Positions 36,698 through 48,814 of a stretch of 64,000 bases of DNA are shown here, in pieces. Numbering within the stretch: the stretch's first letter is position 1; each line of letters opens with the position of its first letter. A program made the translations under genes and the position numbers. The notes beneath the pieces were generated by a model that was not told the origin of the DNA, did not search any database, and was given only the letters and a program-made list of their open reading frames with translations. The DNA is from Parasponia andersonii (taxonomy: Eukaryota > Streptophyta > Magnoliopsida > Rosales > Cannabaceae): contig JXTB01000192.1 of assembly GCA_002914805.1 (NCBI GenBank), forward strand, positions 141,186-205,185, in the 5' to 3' direction.

Positions 36698-39600
36698 ATG
36701 GGGATTCAGGGGCTTTTACCGCTACTTAAATCGATTATGGTCCCAATTCACATCAAGGATTTGGAGGGCTCTTGTGTGGCAGTCGATACCTATTCTTGGC
36801 TTCACAAAGGGGCTTTGTCTTGTAGCAAAGAGCTCTGCAAAGGCCTACCCACCTCCAGGTCTCTCTCTCTCTCTCTCTCTATCTAAAGTTTTATTTCATT
36901 TCTGCTAAATTTGGTCAAGTGGGTCTTCTTCATTGGGCATATATGTATGCAATAGTGGGTCAAAAGTCAATTGTTTTGCTTTAAACGAAATTTTGAATAA
37001 ATGGGTATTCTTGTATGGACTCTTTAATGTATTTAGGATGTGGGTTTAGAGTTTTGGTTATGAAAAATGAAGTTCTGACGAAAAAAAAAATTCTCCCTTT
37101 TGATGGGCACTTAACGTTGAAGAACCTTTTTTTTCATGTCCCAAGGGAGTTTCGCCGAGACGATGAAGAAAGTGGGTTATTGGAAACATTTTGATACAGA
37201 AAAAAAGATGCCCTTAAATTGTTCAAAATGACCTCTTTCTCATGTTCCTTGGTGAGCCTTAAAGATATTAGAAAAGTTCAGCTCTACATTTTAGGTACTA
37301 ATTATTGGACATTGTTTAATGGTTATGTGAAAGGTTCCGAAAAGATAACTAGTCGTGCCTAGGACTAAGAGGATCTTATATATAAAGTATGGTCGTTGAC
37401 AAATCTGATAAATGAACAAATAATAGACGTCTGCCCGATCATCAAGTTGTTTGTATCCTGTTTTCTATTTTTTAGGCACATTGAGTATTGCATGCATAGA
37501 GTAAATCTGCTCCGGCACTATGGTGTCAAACCTATTCTTGTCTTTGATGGAGGTCTTCTACCAATGAAGATTGAACAAGAGAACAAACGTGCCAGGTGTG
37601 TTGGTTTTCCTTAAATCTATTTCTGCTTGAATAACTGATCAATAAGCCTGATTTCTGATTATCCGGCGCTGCCTAAGTTAATGGTTGTTTAGGTATCTAA
37701 TACGATGTTTACTAGTATAATTGTCTTATGATTTGATTAACTACCCATGAAATGCTTAAGTGGTCAGTGATATTGTTTTTTGAGCATAAATTATTTGGTC
37801 ACAATTGGTTTTATATTTGCAGAGTATTTTGTAATGAGTTCAAATTGTGTGCAGCATTTCTGCATGTTTATATTTGTTTCACACATTCAGATGTTATTTG
37901 GTTTGCAAGTGCAAATGTTGGTTTAGGTCCTCTAGGACTTTTCAGGTATTGTGTGGGTTAAAATGGTTCAAACGAGTTGGGTACAAAAATTTCAAACTTC
38001 ACCTCTTCGCTCTCTTTCTCCTTGCCCATTTGTGCATGTGATAAAGAACTATGGAAAAGCCCCTGTTAATAAGCACTCCCTGCCTCAGGCAGTTATGCTT
38101 ACTAGTTTGTGGAGCTTAAACCCTATCTTAAATTCTTGACTGGTTTGCCTCACCAAAGTACAAATTGTGCTGCTTTTCATTCTTTCATATCCTTTTTATT
38201 TGATAATGAGGTCAGGGCTACCTTCCACTGGATAATGTATGGATTAATTGATAATATTTAATTCGAGAGAAATTGCAGGGGGAGGAAGGAAAATCTTGCA
38301 CGTGCTATCGAGCATGAGTCAAATGGAAATTCTTCTGCTGCTTATGAATGCTATCAGAAAGCTGTTGACATTTCACCTTCAATTGCGCATGAATTAATCC
38401 AGGTTAGAAGGAATACCACTTCTTAAGAAAGCATAGTTTTACATGGAACTCAGAATCATTGCCTCTACAAAAGGACCGGACCTTCTCAAATCTATTACCC
38501 TTTAATTAGTGATAAAGAGTTTTAATATTCTTTTATTTTGACATGGTTGCTTGTAAAAGGTGTTAAAGCAGGAGAATGTAAGTTACATTGTGGCTCCTTA
38601 TGAAGCAGATGCTCAAATGACCTTCTTGGCAGTCAGAAAACAAGTTGATGCAGTTATCACAGAGGACTCGGATCTGATACCATTTGGATGTCCTAGGGTG
38701 AGTTATCAAAAGTTTATATTATGAATATGTTGTCACTATTTGAGTATTTGGTAATGATAACGTCCTTTTTCTGCTATATATACTTATCTTTGTTAGATAC
38801 TTGGAACTTTGCTATATCCAGATTATTTTTAAGATGGACAAATTCGGGCAAGGTGTTCAGTTTCAGTATTCCATGCTGCAACAGAACAAGGAATTGAGTT
38901 TTTCTGGATTCACAAAGCAAATGATTCTTGAGATGTGCATTTTGAGCGGCTGTGATTATTTGCAGTCATTGCCTGGAATGGGCCTGAAAAGGGCTCATTC
39001 ACTTATGAAAAGGTTTACAACTTATGACAAGGTGAATTCTTATCGTTCGTGAGCTTGACAATTGTATCCTTTAACTAGTTAGGCCAAGAATATCGTTCTT
39101 TTTTCCCCTTGCGTGTACTTTAATTACTTTTCTTTGATTCCTGTGAATAAATCTGTTATAGCCAGCTAATGACTGGTCCATTTCAGGTAATTAAGCACCT
39201 TAGATATAGCATTTCTTCAGTTCCTCCTCTTTACGAAGAATCATTCAAGAAAGCACTATTGACTTTTCTGCATCAACGCGTTTATGATCCTATTACTGAA
39301 GATGTTGTACACTTGTTCGACTTCTCTGACAATATTGAGGATGATTTGGACTTCTTAGGGCCATATCCTTTTTAAATAAAAAGGCATGTCATGTGTCAAA
39401 ATCTGCTTCTATTCTATAATTCTGGAATACTTGAGATCCCTTAACTAGACATACAATGATACCACAAGATATAGCTAAAGGTATAGCAGAAGGTGACCTT
39501 GATCCATTCACCAAAATGCCGTTTCAGGTACCCGTTATGCCTTCATTTTTAATATTCTTGGGTTCATGATTTCCAAGTTTATCCTTATCTAGTAATGTTT

Positions 39601-41890
39601 CCTCCTCAACAATTGAATGCTATGATTATCATTTTTTTTTTTTTCGCTTTACATGTTTTCTTTTTCTCCACAAGTTTTATTGCTAATGATGAACCATTTA
39701 TATCAACTTCAAGCAAGTCAAAATCTTTTCTTAATGAAACTAAGTTAGAGAAACCAAACAAAAGAAGGGACGTGCTTGTTGTCTGATTCAAATTTATATG
39801 TAATTTGTAAATTTTTAGACAACTTCAAAGAGGTGATTGGCAAAGATACACATATAGTTTGCTCTACCTTTTCACTTTCTTCTTAAAGACCTCTATTTTG
39901 CCGATAGCATTGGCAATTGAACCCTTTATGTTTTGTTTTACCAACAGGGAACTGCTACTGTCGACAGAACTTTCAAACTCAAGAATGTTGATCTTGGTAG
40001 TGTAAAGAAAAAGCTAGATTTGCCTGTACAGAAGAATCTTCTGACTAAGTACTTCTGTATCCTTTTATTCCTTTTTTCTTGGTTTGTGTACAAAACTTTT
40101 GAAATAACATGGGCAGTTCATGTGAATAAATATAAATGATTTGCTTTATTAATTCGATGTTTGGCATGTGGCTGTGACTTTACTCATACCACAGGTTAAC
40201 AAACAAATGCTACGAGCATTTACAAGAGAAAACTGTGCCTAGCATCTTTGTCCTTTTGCAGGACATCATTCTGCTGTAGTCTATGCTACTAACCCTCAAC
40301 TCAGGTTTGGAAAATTTCTATTTAAGTTGCTCAAAAGGTTCTGCCTGTCTCAATTAAGTTTGCAATTGGCTTCATTGATGGTTAATGGATCAGTGTTGCC
40401 TTTGTAAGTTTTGGAAACTTGCTATATGGTCATAGAATATAAGTCCAAAGCAGTAACGAGGTCAATATGTGTCTCAGCCAAAAATAAAAAATAAAAAAAA
40501 TACAATTGGAAGACTAAAACGACTATGACATTGTTATGGTGCCATAGAGTACTTGATTTTACACATTCTCATACTATATGCATTTGGTTGAATTACTTGT
40601 TTCTCATGTACCAATGCATGCTTCTTTTCTTCATTTTTCTTAACATTCAAAGGCTTTGCCTCACTTGAGGCAAAAAGAAAATTTAGGGCCCCACGCTTAT
40701 CACCAAATCATCCTAGTCCAAGTTGTAACACTTCTCTTAGTCCCGGAGAACATGTTGCTGAGGAAGATGCTCCTTTTACAATGGGCTGCTCAGAGATGCC
40801 ATCCCCACTTCACTCTGAAAATGTGGGCAATGTCCCTCTTCCTAGTGACCAAGTGAGTGTTCCAAAATAAGTTGTACGGAAAGGTTTCAGTTACTATCTC
40901 CAAGAACGGGATATTTCTAAGTTACTCTTTTGATGCTCTAAACAATTATTGTTTTCTCCAGGTTGAGATTGGGCATGCCCCTGAAGTTCTGGAGCCTTTA
41001 GAGTCTCCAAAGCATGGTAAGGAAATAATTCCTCTTTGGTTGATGAAATTATAAGTTTGTAGCTAATACTCACTCAATTTTATGTTCATGATGTGAAAGA
41101 CAAGGAGAATGAAACTAGTCCGGAACATACTTCATTGCAGAAACCCAGACATTCAATTCATAAACCTTGTCTAACACAGCAAAAGGAGTATGAGTTTGGG
41201 AGTGTCCCAGATGCAGTTGAAGGAAAATTAAGAAAAGAGAACAGAAAGGTAATTGTAAGGAGTTCATATTTTCAGCATAAATCGGGAAAGGAGAATGATC
41301 CGGAAAACAAACAATATGTCTCAATAAAGGATGATTTGGCCATCAAAATGTGTGGAAATATAGTTCCTGCGAGTGCTGTTGATGGATATTCCAATGGCAA
41401 TGTGTTGAAAAGAAAGAAACACACAGATGAGAGTGTTCAAGAAGTATGTACTTTTTTTACTTTTTTTTTCCCCATTCCAATGATTTTTTCACTTGACATT
41501 TCTACTTATGAAAGTTTTGGTTGTCTAACTCCTTCAGGAAAATGTAAGGTCCAAGCAAATGTGTATGGAGAATGACAGAGGAAAGTTCGGTTCTAACATT
41601 TCCCATTTAGCTCATTATTCTGATGTAGCGGAAAAATCTATGGAAAAATTTGTTTCAATCATATCATCCTTTACATTCTCATCATCTGGTTCCCGTGCAA
41701 GTGGTCTCCGAGCTCCTCTGAAAGATGTTCAAAATACTTGTATCAATAGGTAATACATGGTCCTGATCTCCATTGACTTTCTTCCATTAGCATTATAATC
41801 ATCGTGACGTTGGCTTCTATCTATCGAAGGCCAATGGTTGATGCGGATTTAAACCAATTTGCATATGTCCCAAAGAATCGCAAGAGTTGA
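36698..41890 (+). CDS. EXO1: Exonuclease 1 (5'-3' exonuclease / flap endonuclease of the Rad2/XPG family)
   Basis: Nuclear nuclease for mismatch repair, recombination end resection and telomere processing. Thirteen exons join in frame: 36698-36858, 37476-37595, 38279-38402, 38560-38697, 38822-39031, 39187-39362, 39455-39527, 39948-40056, 40653-40852, 40962-41016, 41100-41443, 41538-41749, 41830-41890, giving 660 residues. The N-terminal XPG region starts MGIQGLLP, as in eukaryotic EXO1. Metal-site acids are all present: D30, D78, E150, D152, D171, D173 and D226, and the helix-two-turn-helix GCDYLQSLPGMG begins at 224. The conserved KKKLDLPVQKN motif lies near 355-366, and the rest of the C-terminus is variable and probably disordered. 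Introns 6 and 8 are U12-type. The start is fixed because mature EXO1 needs Gly2 directly after Met1. Confidence 0.95.
36859..36883 (+). repeat. TC microsatellite at the EXO1 intron 1 donor
   Basis: The intron opens GTCTCTCTCT..., so the repeat begins in the splice donor itself. Confidence 0.9.
39363..39454 (+). other. U12-type AT-AC intron in EXO1 (intron 6, 92 nt)
   Basis: Begins ATATCCTTTT, the exact U12 donor consensus, and ends in AC. TCCCTTAAC (39437-39445) matches the U12 branch-site consensus TTCCTTAAC in 8 of 9 bases, with the branch A ten bases from the acceptor. Removing it (phase 2, codon 310) joins LDFLGP to MIPQDIAKG in frame. No GT-AG alternative keeps the frame. Confidence 0.9.
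40057..40652 (+). other. U12-type GT-AG intron in EXO1 (intron 8, 596 nt)
   Basis: Begins GTATCCTTTT, the GT-AG class U12 donor. TTTCTTAAC (40636-40644) matches the branch-site consensus, with the A nine bases before the acceptor AG. Phase 1 at codon 371 joins LLTKYF-C to FASLEAKRKFRAP in frame. Confidence 0.9.
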
Positions 41891-44800
41891 TTTATTTCAA
41901 CCTTGCAGCTGAACTTGGAGTGTTAAGCAAAATGTTTATGATGGCTGATCAGCCGTGTGATTCATTTCATTCAAACCAATTGCCCTATAGTCAAATTTTT
42001 TGGTGACTGGTAAGTAGGAATGTTGATGCATTACTGTTTTGCTTGCATTTTTCATTTCAATGGTTATAATTTATATCTACTCCTTCTGTTTGTGACAGAT
42101 TGCTCAAAGACTAATTTTGTAATCCTCAAGGCCTTTGGTCAATCTGCCACCACGGTGATTAAGGTGCTTCTCATCACATATTGTAAGACTACAATACTTT
42201 AAGACGAAATTGATTCTTTTGTTTACATTTTCTTTTCGTTACTTTTATTTTGTTGTTCTTGATATTAAAAATTTCCGGTGTCCTCTATGGCTTGATCTTC
42301 ATAGCTCTTTCCGATGTTGTCCCTCATTGATTTGTATCTTTCACCGGTCTTATTCTTTGAATCAACATCCGTGGAAAGAAACCTTTTATTATTAACATCT
42401 TAATTCCTTCTTACAACGATAAACATACAAAAATAGAAGCCGAAATTCTACAAAACAACAAGTAGTTTTACAGTCCTCATCTGTCACTTCCCTTAGCCAA
42501 TAGTATGTATGGTGATTAGTGACTGCAGGTCCAAAAGAACTTAATGCTGTTAAGATTTACACTGCAACAAATATAATTGTCATGTGATTGTAATTGAGCC
42601 AGCTAAGCGTTCAAATTTAGACATAAAGTTCAGCAGAAAGAGGTTTTGGGACTCTGCTGATATGAATTTGATGAAAGTAAATTATGCCACACCTCAATGT
42701 GTAATTGAACAAGTATGATCGAACCCTATAAAAAGGATAAGAGAAAGAGAAATTAACATTGACATATATGTCAAATACAATAGAACCAACTAGCCTCTGA
42801 TGATGTATTCTTTCTAAATCCAAATCCTTTGACTAATTTTGGTATTTCATCTATGACCAGTTGATGAATTGATAATGCATCGTAATAAAAAGAAAAAAAA
42901 TTAAACAAACGTAATAAAATTAAAAAAAAATAAATTTAATCAGGTAGTTTCAATTTTTAAACGGCGTATTATCAGTTCATTGACTAGATATGAATTAATA
43001 TATTGAAATTAGAAAGGTGATTTGAGTTCTTTCCAAAGCTGAAATTTAAGTTTATCCAATCGGGATTTGCAAGTGAAGTGAACCATCTAATTAAGCTGAA
43101 TCAAGAAAATTAATTTAACATCTGGCAACTAGTTAAATTTGATTCCGGACTATGTTATATAGCAATGCCCAAGTAATTACTCTAGTTAATACATGCAAAA
43201 TAGTGTCTCTGATTCCATGATTTAATACAGTTCAAAGTAATTATTAACTTGTGTTCTCCCAACCAAGTCAAAGATAATTTTCTTTTTTTCAAAAAAAAAA
43301 AAAGGGATCATAAATGGAAAGATGGATGGGTAAGAATTATTTGAAGAGTCTCCAAATGGTTAATGCCTAATGGATTTCATTAATATTTGTGATTAAGTTA
43401 TAAATAGACGTTATACATAAATTAAAAAAGAAAAAAAAAAAAAAGAAGAAAGGTTCATGTACGTCTACACACATTAATTCAGTTAGCTTGTTGTCCCGTT
43501 CTGTTCTTATTATCTTTATAGATAAGGTTGCCTGGTATGGTGGTATGACTATATAGAGTGCAACGCAAGTGGCTTGAGAGTGCAACCAATTAAAATTAGG
43601 GTCAAAAAAATAGCAAAGAAGGAATCTCATAACGTAAAGACGATATTAATCTTACTTCTCTAGTCTGCTTTTCTAGGGCAATTGTATCAAGCACCGCAAA
43701 CCATGGAACCCAACACTTCTTACCAACACGTAACTCATCTTAATTGTGTCATTTCTTTATCGTAATTAATTCGTTGACTTACATATATACATATGTATGT
43801 ATGATTGGATTCATATTTTTTTTTTTTCTCAAACTTGTTCAGTGGATAGTAACTTGACCAACCTTAATACCTTATGTTACATTGGATAAAGCGTAGCCAA
43901 TTATTCCTTTTAGTTTAGAAAAGGCCATAGTTATTTCTTTTAAGACTTTAGGAAAGTGGGTTTTGAGATGATGCAAGTATCGGAACTCTTTGAAAACGGG
44001 ACACTTGTCGTTTTATGGAAAAGTTTAGAGATTTGTTTGGGGCGGATTTACTCTCAATAGGACATCTAATATTTGGTGATAAAAGACTTCTCAATAATGA
44101 ATCGAGAAAAAACAAAAAAAAAAAAAAAAAACCCATCTTAACAACAATGTTATAGGTCTTACATAAATACCATCTCACGTAATATGTGAATTATAAGGGC
44201 TCAAAAAACCTCTCAATAATTTTAATATTTATCAATTGAATTGAATGATGACACTTTATATGTCATAATAAATGATATTGAAAAAGATAAAAATAAAAAT
44301 AAACTCTGACACTATTCTTACAACTATATATCATTTTATTTTCTTGAAATCTGATCAATTTTGAAAAAATTTTGATTTATTGTTGCTACTTATTTAAGAT
44401 GAAATTAAAGTAGATTCGATATAATGTTAAGAAGCACAGTACCACTAATTCGTAATTAATTTCAGCTACAAGAAACTAAATCTCTTATTTTATCTCCTTT
44501 TCAGGTCATAAATATAATACATTTTTTGCAAATTATAGTTTGCTTTTGCATGATTATTGCTTTCAATTTATTCTATGTCACCCTTAAAAATGGAAAGCAA
44601 TAGAAAACAATGGAAATATTACCATTCCCTATTTATGTATAAGTTAGATTCAAAATCTAAAAGTCGCCATTCCTTGGTTATAAATTATAACTTTTTTTCT
44701 AGGTATATGGCCATTTATTCAAATGTATCTCCGTTGACTGAAAAGCTTCCAGCTAATTCCAAAAATCCTAAAAAGGATTTAACTTTGAGACACGAAATAA

Positions 44801-45180
44801 ATAGAATAACATATAATTAATTATGTTCAAATCGCTTGCATCCCAACAACCACTAACTTTGAAATTCGAAAAAAAAAAAGAAGAAATTCATTTCCTTTCA
44901 CCTCAATGTTAGATTTGATTAAGTCATCAAATTTAATAAAATTTGTGCATTTTTGTTTTTTTTTGGATGTTTGCTAGGCAAGCCAGTGCCTCCACATTCT
45001 TCTTCTTCTTTTTTATTTTTTTTCCCCTGGAAAAGCAAATCGACAAGGCACAATATGTAATAATTTAAATACAACTAGGCGTATCTTACTAAAATAATTT
45101 AATTTCTAGCAAAAACTCTAGTATAAGATAAAATAATGCAGAAATTAAATTTCTTTTACGCGCTTAAAAAAGAATTCTGG
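41891..45180. other. Intergenic DNA downstream of EXO1
   Basis: Begins with the presumed EXO1 3'UTR. No coding frame is supported; poly-A/T runs (for example 43428-43446, 44112-44130) suggest old transposon tails. Confidence 0.55.
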
Positions 45181-45192
45181 CTCGGATGTGGT

Positions 45193-45296
45193 CCACGTCA
45201 TAGGTTAATTATGCCAGACAATGTTCTGACAAGTTGATCCTAACCCTACACGTGGCACCAAAAGCGTTTTACGTAACCTGTTCAACCACACGTGGC
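45193..45296. promoter_or_regulatory. Cluster of ACGT-core (ABRE/G-box-like) motifs without an adjacent gene
   Basis: CCACGTCA (45193-45200), ACACGTGGC (45248-45256) and ACACGTGGC (45288-45296), plus a TTACGTAA-like core between. Such clusters bind bZIP factors in ABA-responsive promoters. The closest gene start is S40 at 47949, on the far side of that gene, so its target is unknown. Confidence 0.4.
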
Positions 45297-45299
45297 TTC

Positions 45300-47523
45300 G
45301 GTGTCATGGGTTTTCATGTTATATTATCATTTTGGTATTGTATATTATAAGCTATTATTAGTAAAAAAATCATTGTTAGTCTAGTTCACGATAAATAAGA
45401 CTATAATCATATACCAATAATATGTGCGGCTAGTTTGGACCTTTTTCATTTGTGGACCAAGACGTTTCGATTGGCAGGGAACAATAGCTGAGTATGCAAT
45501 CTTTTGACCCCTCCCAAAAGTTTCCATAACAATAATATTAATAATAATACAGATATAAGAAGTTAAGGTCTCATTTTTTTTTTTCGTAGTAGAATTATTT
45601 TTCTTGTAGTCTCATGTATGTTATATATATATGGTTTGTTTATAATCTTATAACCATATATTTGGACACTAGTGCCTCGTTATGAATTAGAGAGACACAT
45701 TTTTTTAGTAGTTCCTTGAAAAATGTTTCCCACTTTCTAATTTTTTTTTTTTTCCCTTAAGTGTGTACTATTTTGCTTGTTGGACACTTGGGTGTTATTT
45801 ATGAGGCGGAACAGCCGAGGAATTAATATATATGTACATAGATATATAGGGCTCGGTTATACTATCTCATCCAAATAACGCACCGGTACCAGAAATAAAA
45901 ATAGTACACGCTTAAGTGTAAATGTTACACATGGATAAAAAACGTATTTTAGAAATCGAGAAGAATTTTTCGAAAGAGAGAGACTGAAGAATGGGCTTTT
46001 TTCTTCCTTTTTTTTTTTTTTTGCATGGGATATCAGTGCCCAAATTTGTTTTTATTTTCCAGAATTATGTAATGGAAGGTAGAATATAATTTGTTAATAG
46101 CTGCATGTATACTCAAGTCATGTAAATAGATTTTATCATTGGATGGACCCCCATAAATAATTATTTAATTAATAATTTCATTTCCTTCCTATAAAAAATA
46201 AATCATTTTCTTGAAAGCTCCAATATGTAATAGTATTATTACTGGCTTTGCATGGCTGCACTTGACTTTGGCATTTTGCATAGATACATGAGAAATTTTA
46301 ATTTTTCTAGACCAAATTATATATTATGACATACTATTCCTTAGATAAATATGTCACATAAGTACAATTCAACTACAGTGAATAGGTAATTTAATACAAT
46401 ATTATTAATTTAACCTGAAGTAGTTCAATTCAGACCAATTTGTACTACCTTCAATCTCCATTAATGCTTAATCCCCCTCCTCAAAAATCCTCTCTCTTAA
46501 ATTTTTATCCTCTAGCACACGCAATCCCATTGCCAAGGGCAAGTAATTGATAAGAAATGAAATTCTAGTATACTCAACATTTACGAGCTAGACTTGGATT
46601 GGCATGCACACTTTGCAACAACTAAAACTAATTATCTCATTTAGTGTTTAAGTATATACTTGTGAATTTGTACGTATATAGGTATATATACAATATTGGT
46701 TGAAGATTGGTGCTATTCTGCGCACCTATATGGCTAGGATTAATCATGTTGGATCCCTTAAACCCGGAGTAATTTATGAGTGCGGAGCCAAAGATCCGAA
46801 TCTAGGGAATTCTTAACTCTTATTTAGTGAAGGTTTAAACAAACTTTTCTAGTATAATAGAGACNAAAAAATCTCCTGTCCCCACCAAAAAAAAAAAGAA
46901 AAAGACCCAAGCTAGAAATATATATTTTGATAGCTTTAACGACCTTTTCTTTCCCTCTCTATCTCTATCTTAAGACCAGGCTGTTCACGTTGGGGGGGTC
47001 TGGCAAGACCAGACAAAAGCTCCAACACTTTGAGTGAAATAAAGAGTGGTGTTAAACCGCAAAACCCTTCAACTTTCATCGACAATGCCAGAAATCCCAA
47101 GCTGTAGCATAAGCAAAACAGTACAACATATATCATGTACATATAATAGAGACCTTAAACAAAACCTCCAAGGCAAGACATTAATTAATTAAAGTTAAAA
47201 AAAAAAAAAAACAAAACCAATCAAAATATAATTCACTTTCGAATCAATATTCCCAGCAAATTAGTTTTCTTTTATCTTTTACAAATATACTGATCCTGAA
47301 TTAATAACATTAAGAGAACTCCAATTGAGAAATACTCGATAAAAAAAAAAAAATTAAGAAAACATATGAGTAATTAACAAGGGACGTAACATTTTTTTTT
47401 TTTTTTTTTTCCCCATCCCTCGTTCACATTTTCTTCCAAGTAATAGTAATGTCTTTCAATATATCTCATCTTATAAAATTTTGTGAGACTAAAAAAGTAA
47501 AATAATAATAATAATAATTATTA
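45300..47523. other. Intergenic DNA with an unrecognised minus-strand ORF and S40 3' flank
   Basis: No supported gene. A 68-codon minus-strand frame (46936-47142) is noted in the findings. A perfect short hairpin GTCTGG/CCAGAC is at 46998-47014. The S40 3'UTR should fall just below 47524. One unresolved base at 46865. Confidence 0.5.
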
Positions 47524-47949
47524 TTATGTTTCCAAGAAACCAGTCATCCTGAGAATTGAATTTCGAACTTGGCTCAAATCTCGTCCCTTAAGGGTCCTCC
47601 CATTGCCGGTACACACCGAGTAGGCCATCATATTCCCTCCGGCGATCCGCCGCTTTACGATCAAGTGCGGCGGCACCAATTCTTCTTGGTCGTCGCCCCA
47701 CTCGTAACTATCGTTTGTGTTCTTCTTAAACCGTAACACGTTGTCCGCCGGGATATTCACCGGCATCGAATTCGGCGCCATACCTTTCTTCTTCTTCGGA
47801 AAGGATTTGCTGTTGTTGCTTCTCGAACGACCGCCGCCGCCGCCGCCGTGCGTGGCGGCACACACTTCGAAATCGAACCGGTTTTCGATGATGTCGTCGT
47901 CGTCGTCGCCGGAGAAAATAACCTCGGATTCTTGAAATTCTTCGGCCAT
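47524..47949 (-). CDS. Senescence regulator S40 family protein (DUF584)
   Basis: Single exon, 141 residues, a usual length for the family. The N-terminus MAEEFQESEVIFSGD is acidic, followed by a glycine run (36-41) and a basic KKKK patch (52-55) that could serve as a nuclear signal. The family signature is at the C-terminus: ELVPPHLIVKRR, AYSVCTGNGRTLKGRDLSQVRNSI and a final GFLE. S40 proteins are nuclear, plant-specific and induced in leaf senescence and by ABA or stress; their biochemical role is not known. The start is the first ATG after an AT-rich leader. Confidence 0.9.
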   Translation of the reverse strand: MAEEFQESEVIFSGDDDDDIIENRFDFEVCAATHGGGGGGRSRSNNSKSFPKKKKGMAPNSMPVNIPADNVLRFKKNTNDSYEWGDDQEELVPPHLIVKRRIAGGNMMAYSVCTGNGRTLKGRDLSQVRNSILRMTGFLET

Positions 47950-48094
47950 TTTGACAAAGGGTTAGAAATCAAAAAATTGTTTTTAGAGAAATACAGTTTT
48001 GTTTTGTTTTTTTTTGGTTTTTTTTTTTTTTTGGGGGATTGAATTAGGGGATGAAACAGTAAAATGCTAAAGAGAGTAAGCGAATTGAGTTGAG

Positions 48095-48102
48095 ATTTAT
48101 AG
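48095..48102 (-). promoter_or_regulatory. TATA box of the S40 gene
   Basis: CTATAAAT on the minus strand, about 150 bp upstream of the S40 ATG. Confidence 0.5.
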
Positions 48103-48335
48103 GGAAGAAGTGGCCACTGGAAAGGTAAGGGAGAGAATCTAAATCGTAGTTAGTACACTTTGATTGTTTTTTTTATTTTTTGTGTGTGTGTGTTATCAAA
48201 TGGCGTCACTATATAAAGGCATTGAGTGCGGTCACCGCCATCTTTTTCTCTCTTTCTTATTGCTTCAATTTTTTCTTTTTTCTTTTTTAATAATAATACC
48301 AATAATATTTTCTCCGGAAGTTAATTTTGAGGATC

Positions 48336-48814
48336 AATTACTCTCTTGGTCCCTTCTTGGAAAAGTTTTGTCTTTATCCTTAAACTTAAGATTTTTCATT
48401 TTAGTCCTTTGATTATAGAAAGTGGTCTTTGTTAGTCCCTAACTTAATTTTTCGTTAAAGAATGAGTATGCAAAATGTAGCATGCCCTTCTTTGTTTTAT
48501 TTGTTTGACTTGATAGGCCTCTGTCTAGTTTAAGGATGATAAACTCCAAAATTGGTCATAAAAATACGTTAAATTTCAAATTTCGTGATAAATATGTGCA
48601 TAGGAATAGATATGTATGCAAACTCAATAATTATAAACTTGAAATGGAAAAAATACGTCTTATATGAAAATAGAAGAAGCATGTGCATTTTCTTGTTCTA
48701 ATTATTAAAATCATAACTAAAAATAGAGTTAGGAACCAATGAGAAACACTTGCAACAGTTTAAGGATTAGAATGAATACAATATTTCTCGTAATTTAAGG
48801 ACCAAGAAGTAATT
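48336..48814. repeat. MITE-like inverted-repeat element, about 480 bp
   Basis: The left end AATTACTCTCTTGGTCCCTT and the right end, read in reverse complement as AATTACTTCTTGGTCCTT, are terminal inverted repeats, and similarity continues inward (CTTAAACTTAAG-like phrases). The interior is non-coding. No clear target duplication was found. Confidence 0.6.

Noticed and set aside
39595-39786. Extra EXO1 exon carrying IANDEPFISTSSKSKS
   Set aside because: It has an acceptor-like CAAG, but joining it to exon 7 puts it in a frame that stops at once. Exon 7 joins exon 8 (39948) directly in phase 0 and matches the family.
40261-40304. Short exon-like stretch bounded by TGCAG and CAG|GTTTGG in EXO1 intron 8
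   Set aside because: Including it breaks the frame into FASLEAKRKF, whereas the U12 junction joins in frame with strong signals.
47717-48042. Plus-strand and second-frame ORFs over the S40 gene
   Set aside because: Shadows of S40, whose minus-strand frame carries the DUF584 signature.
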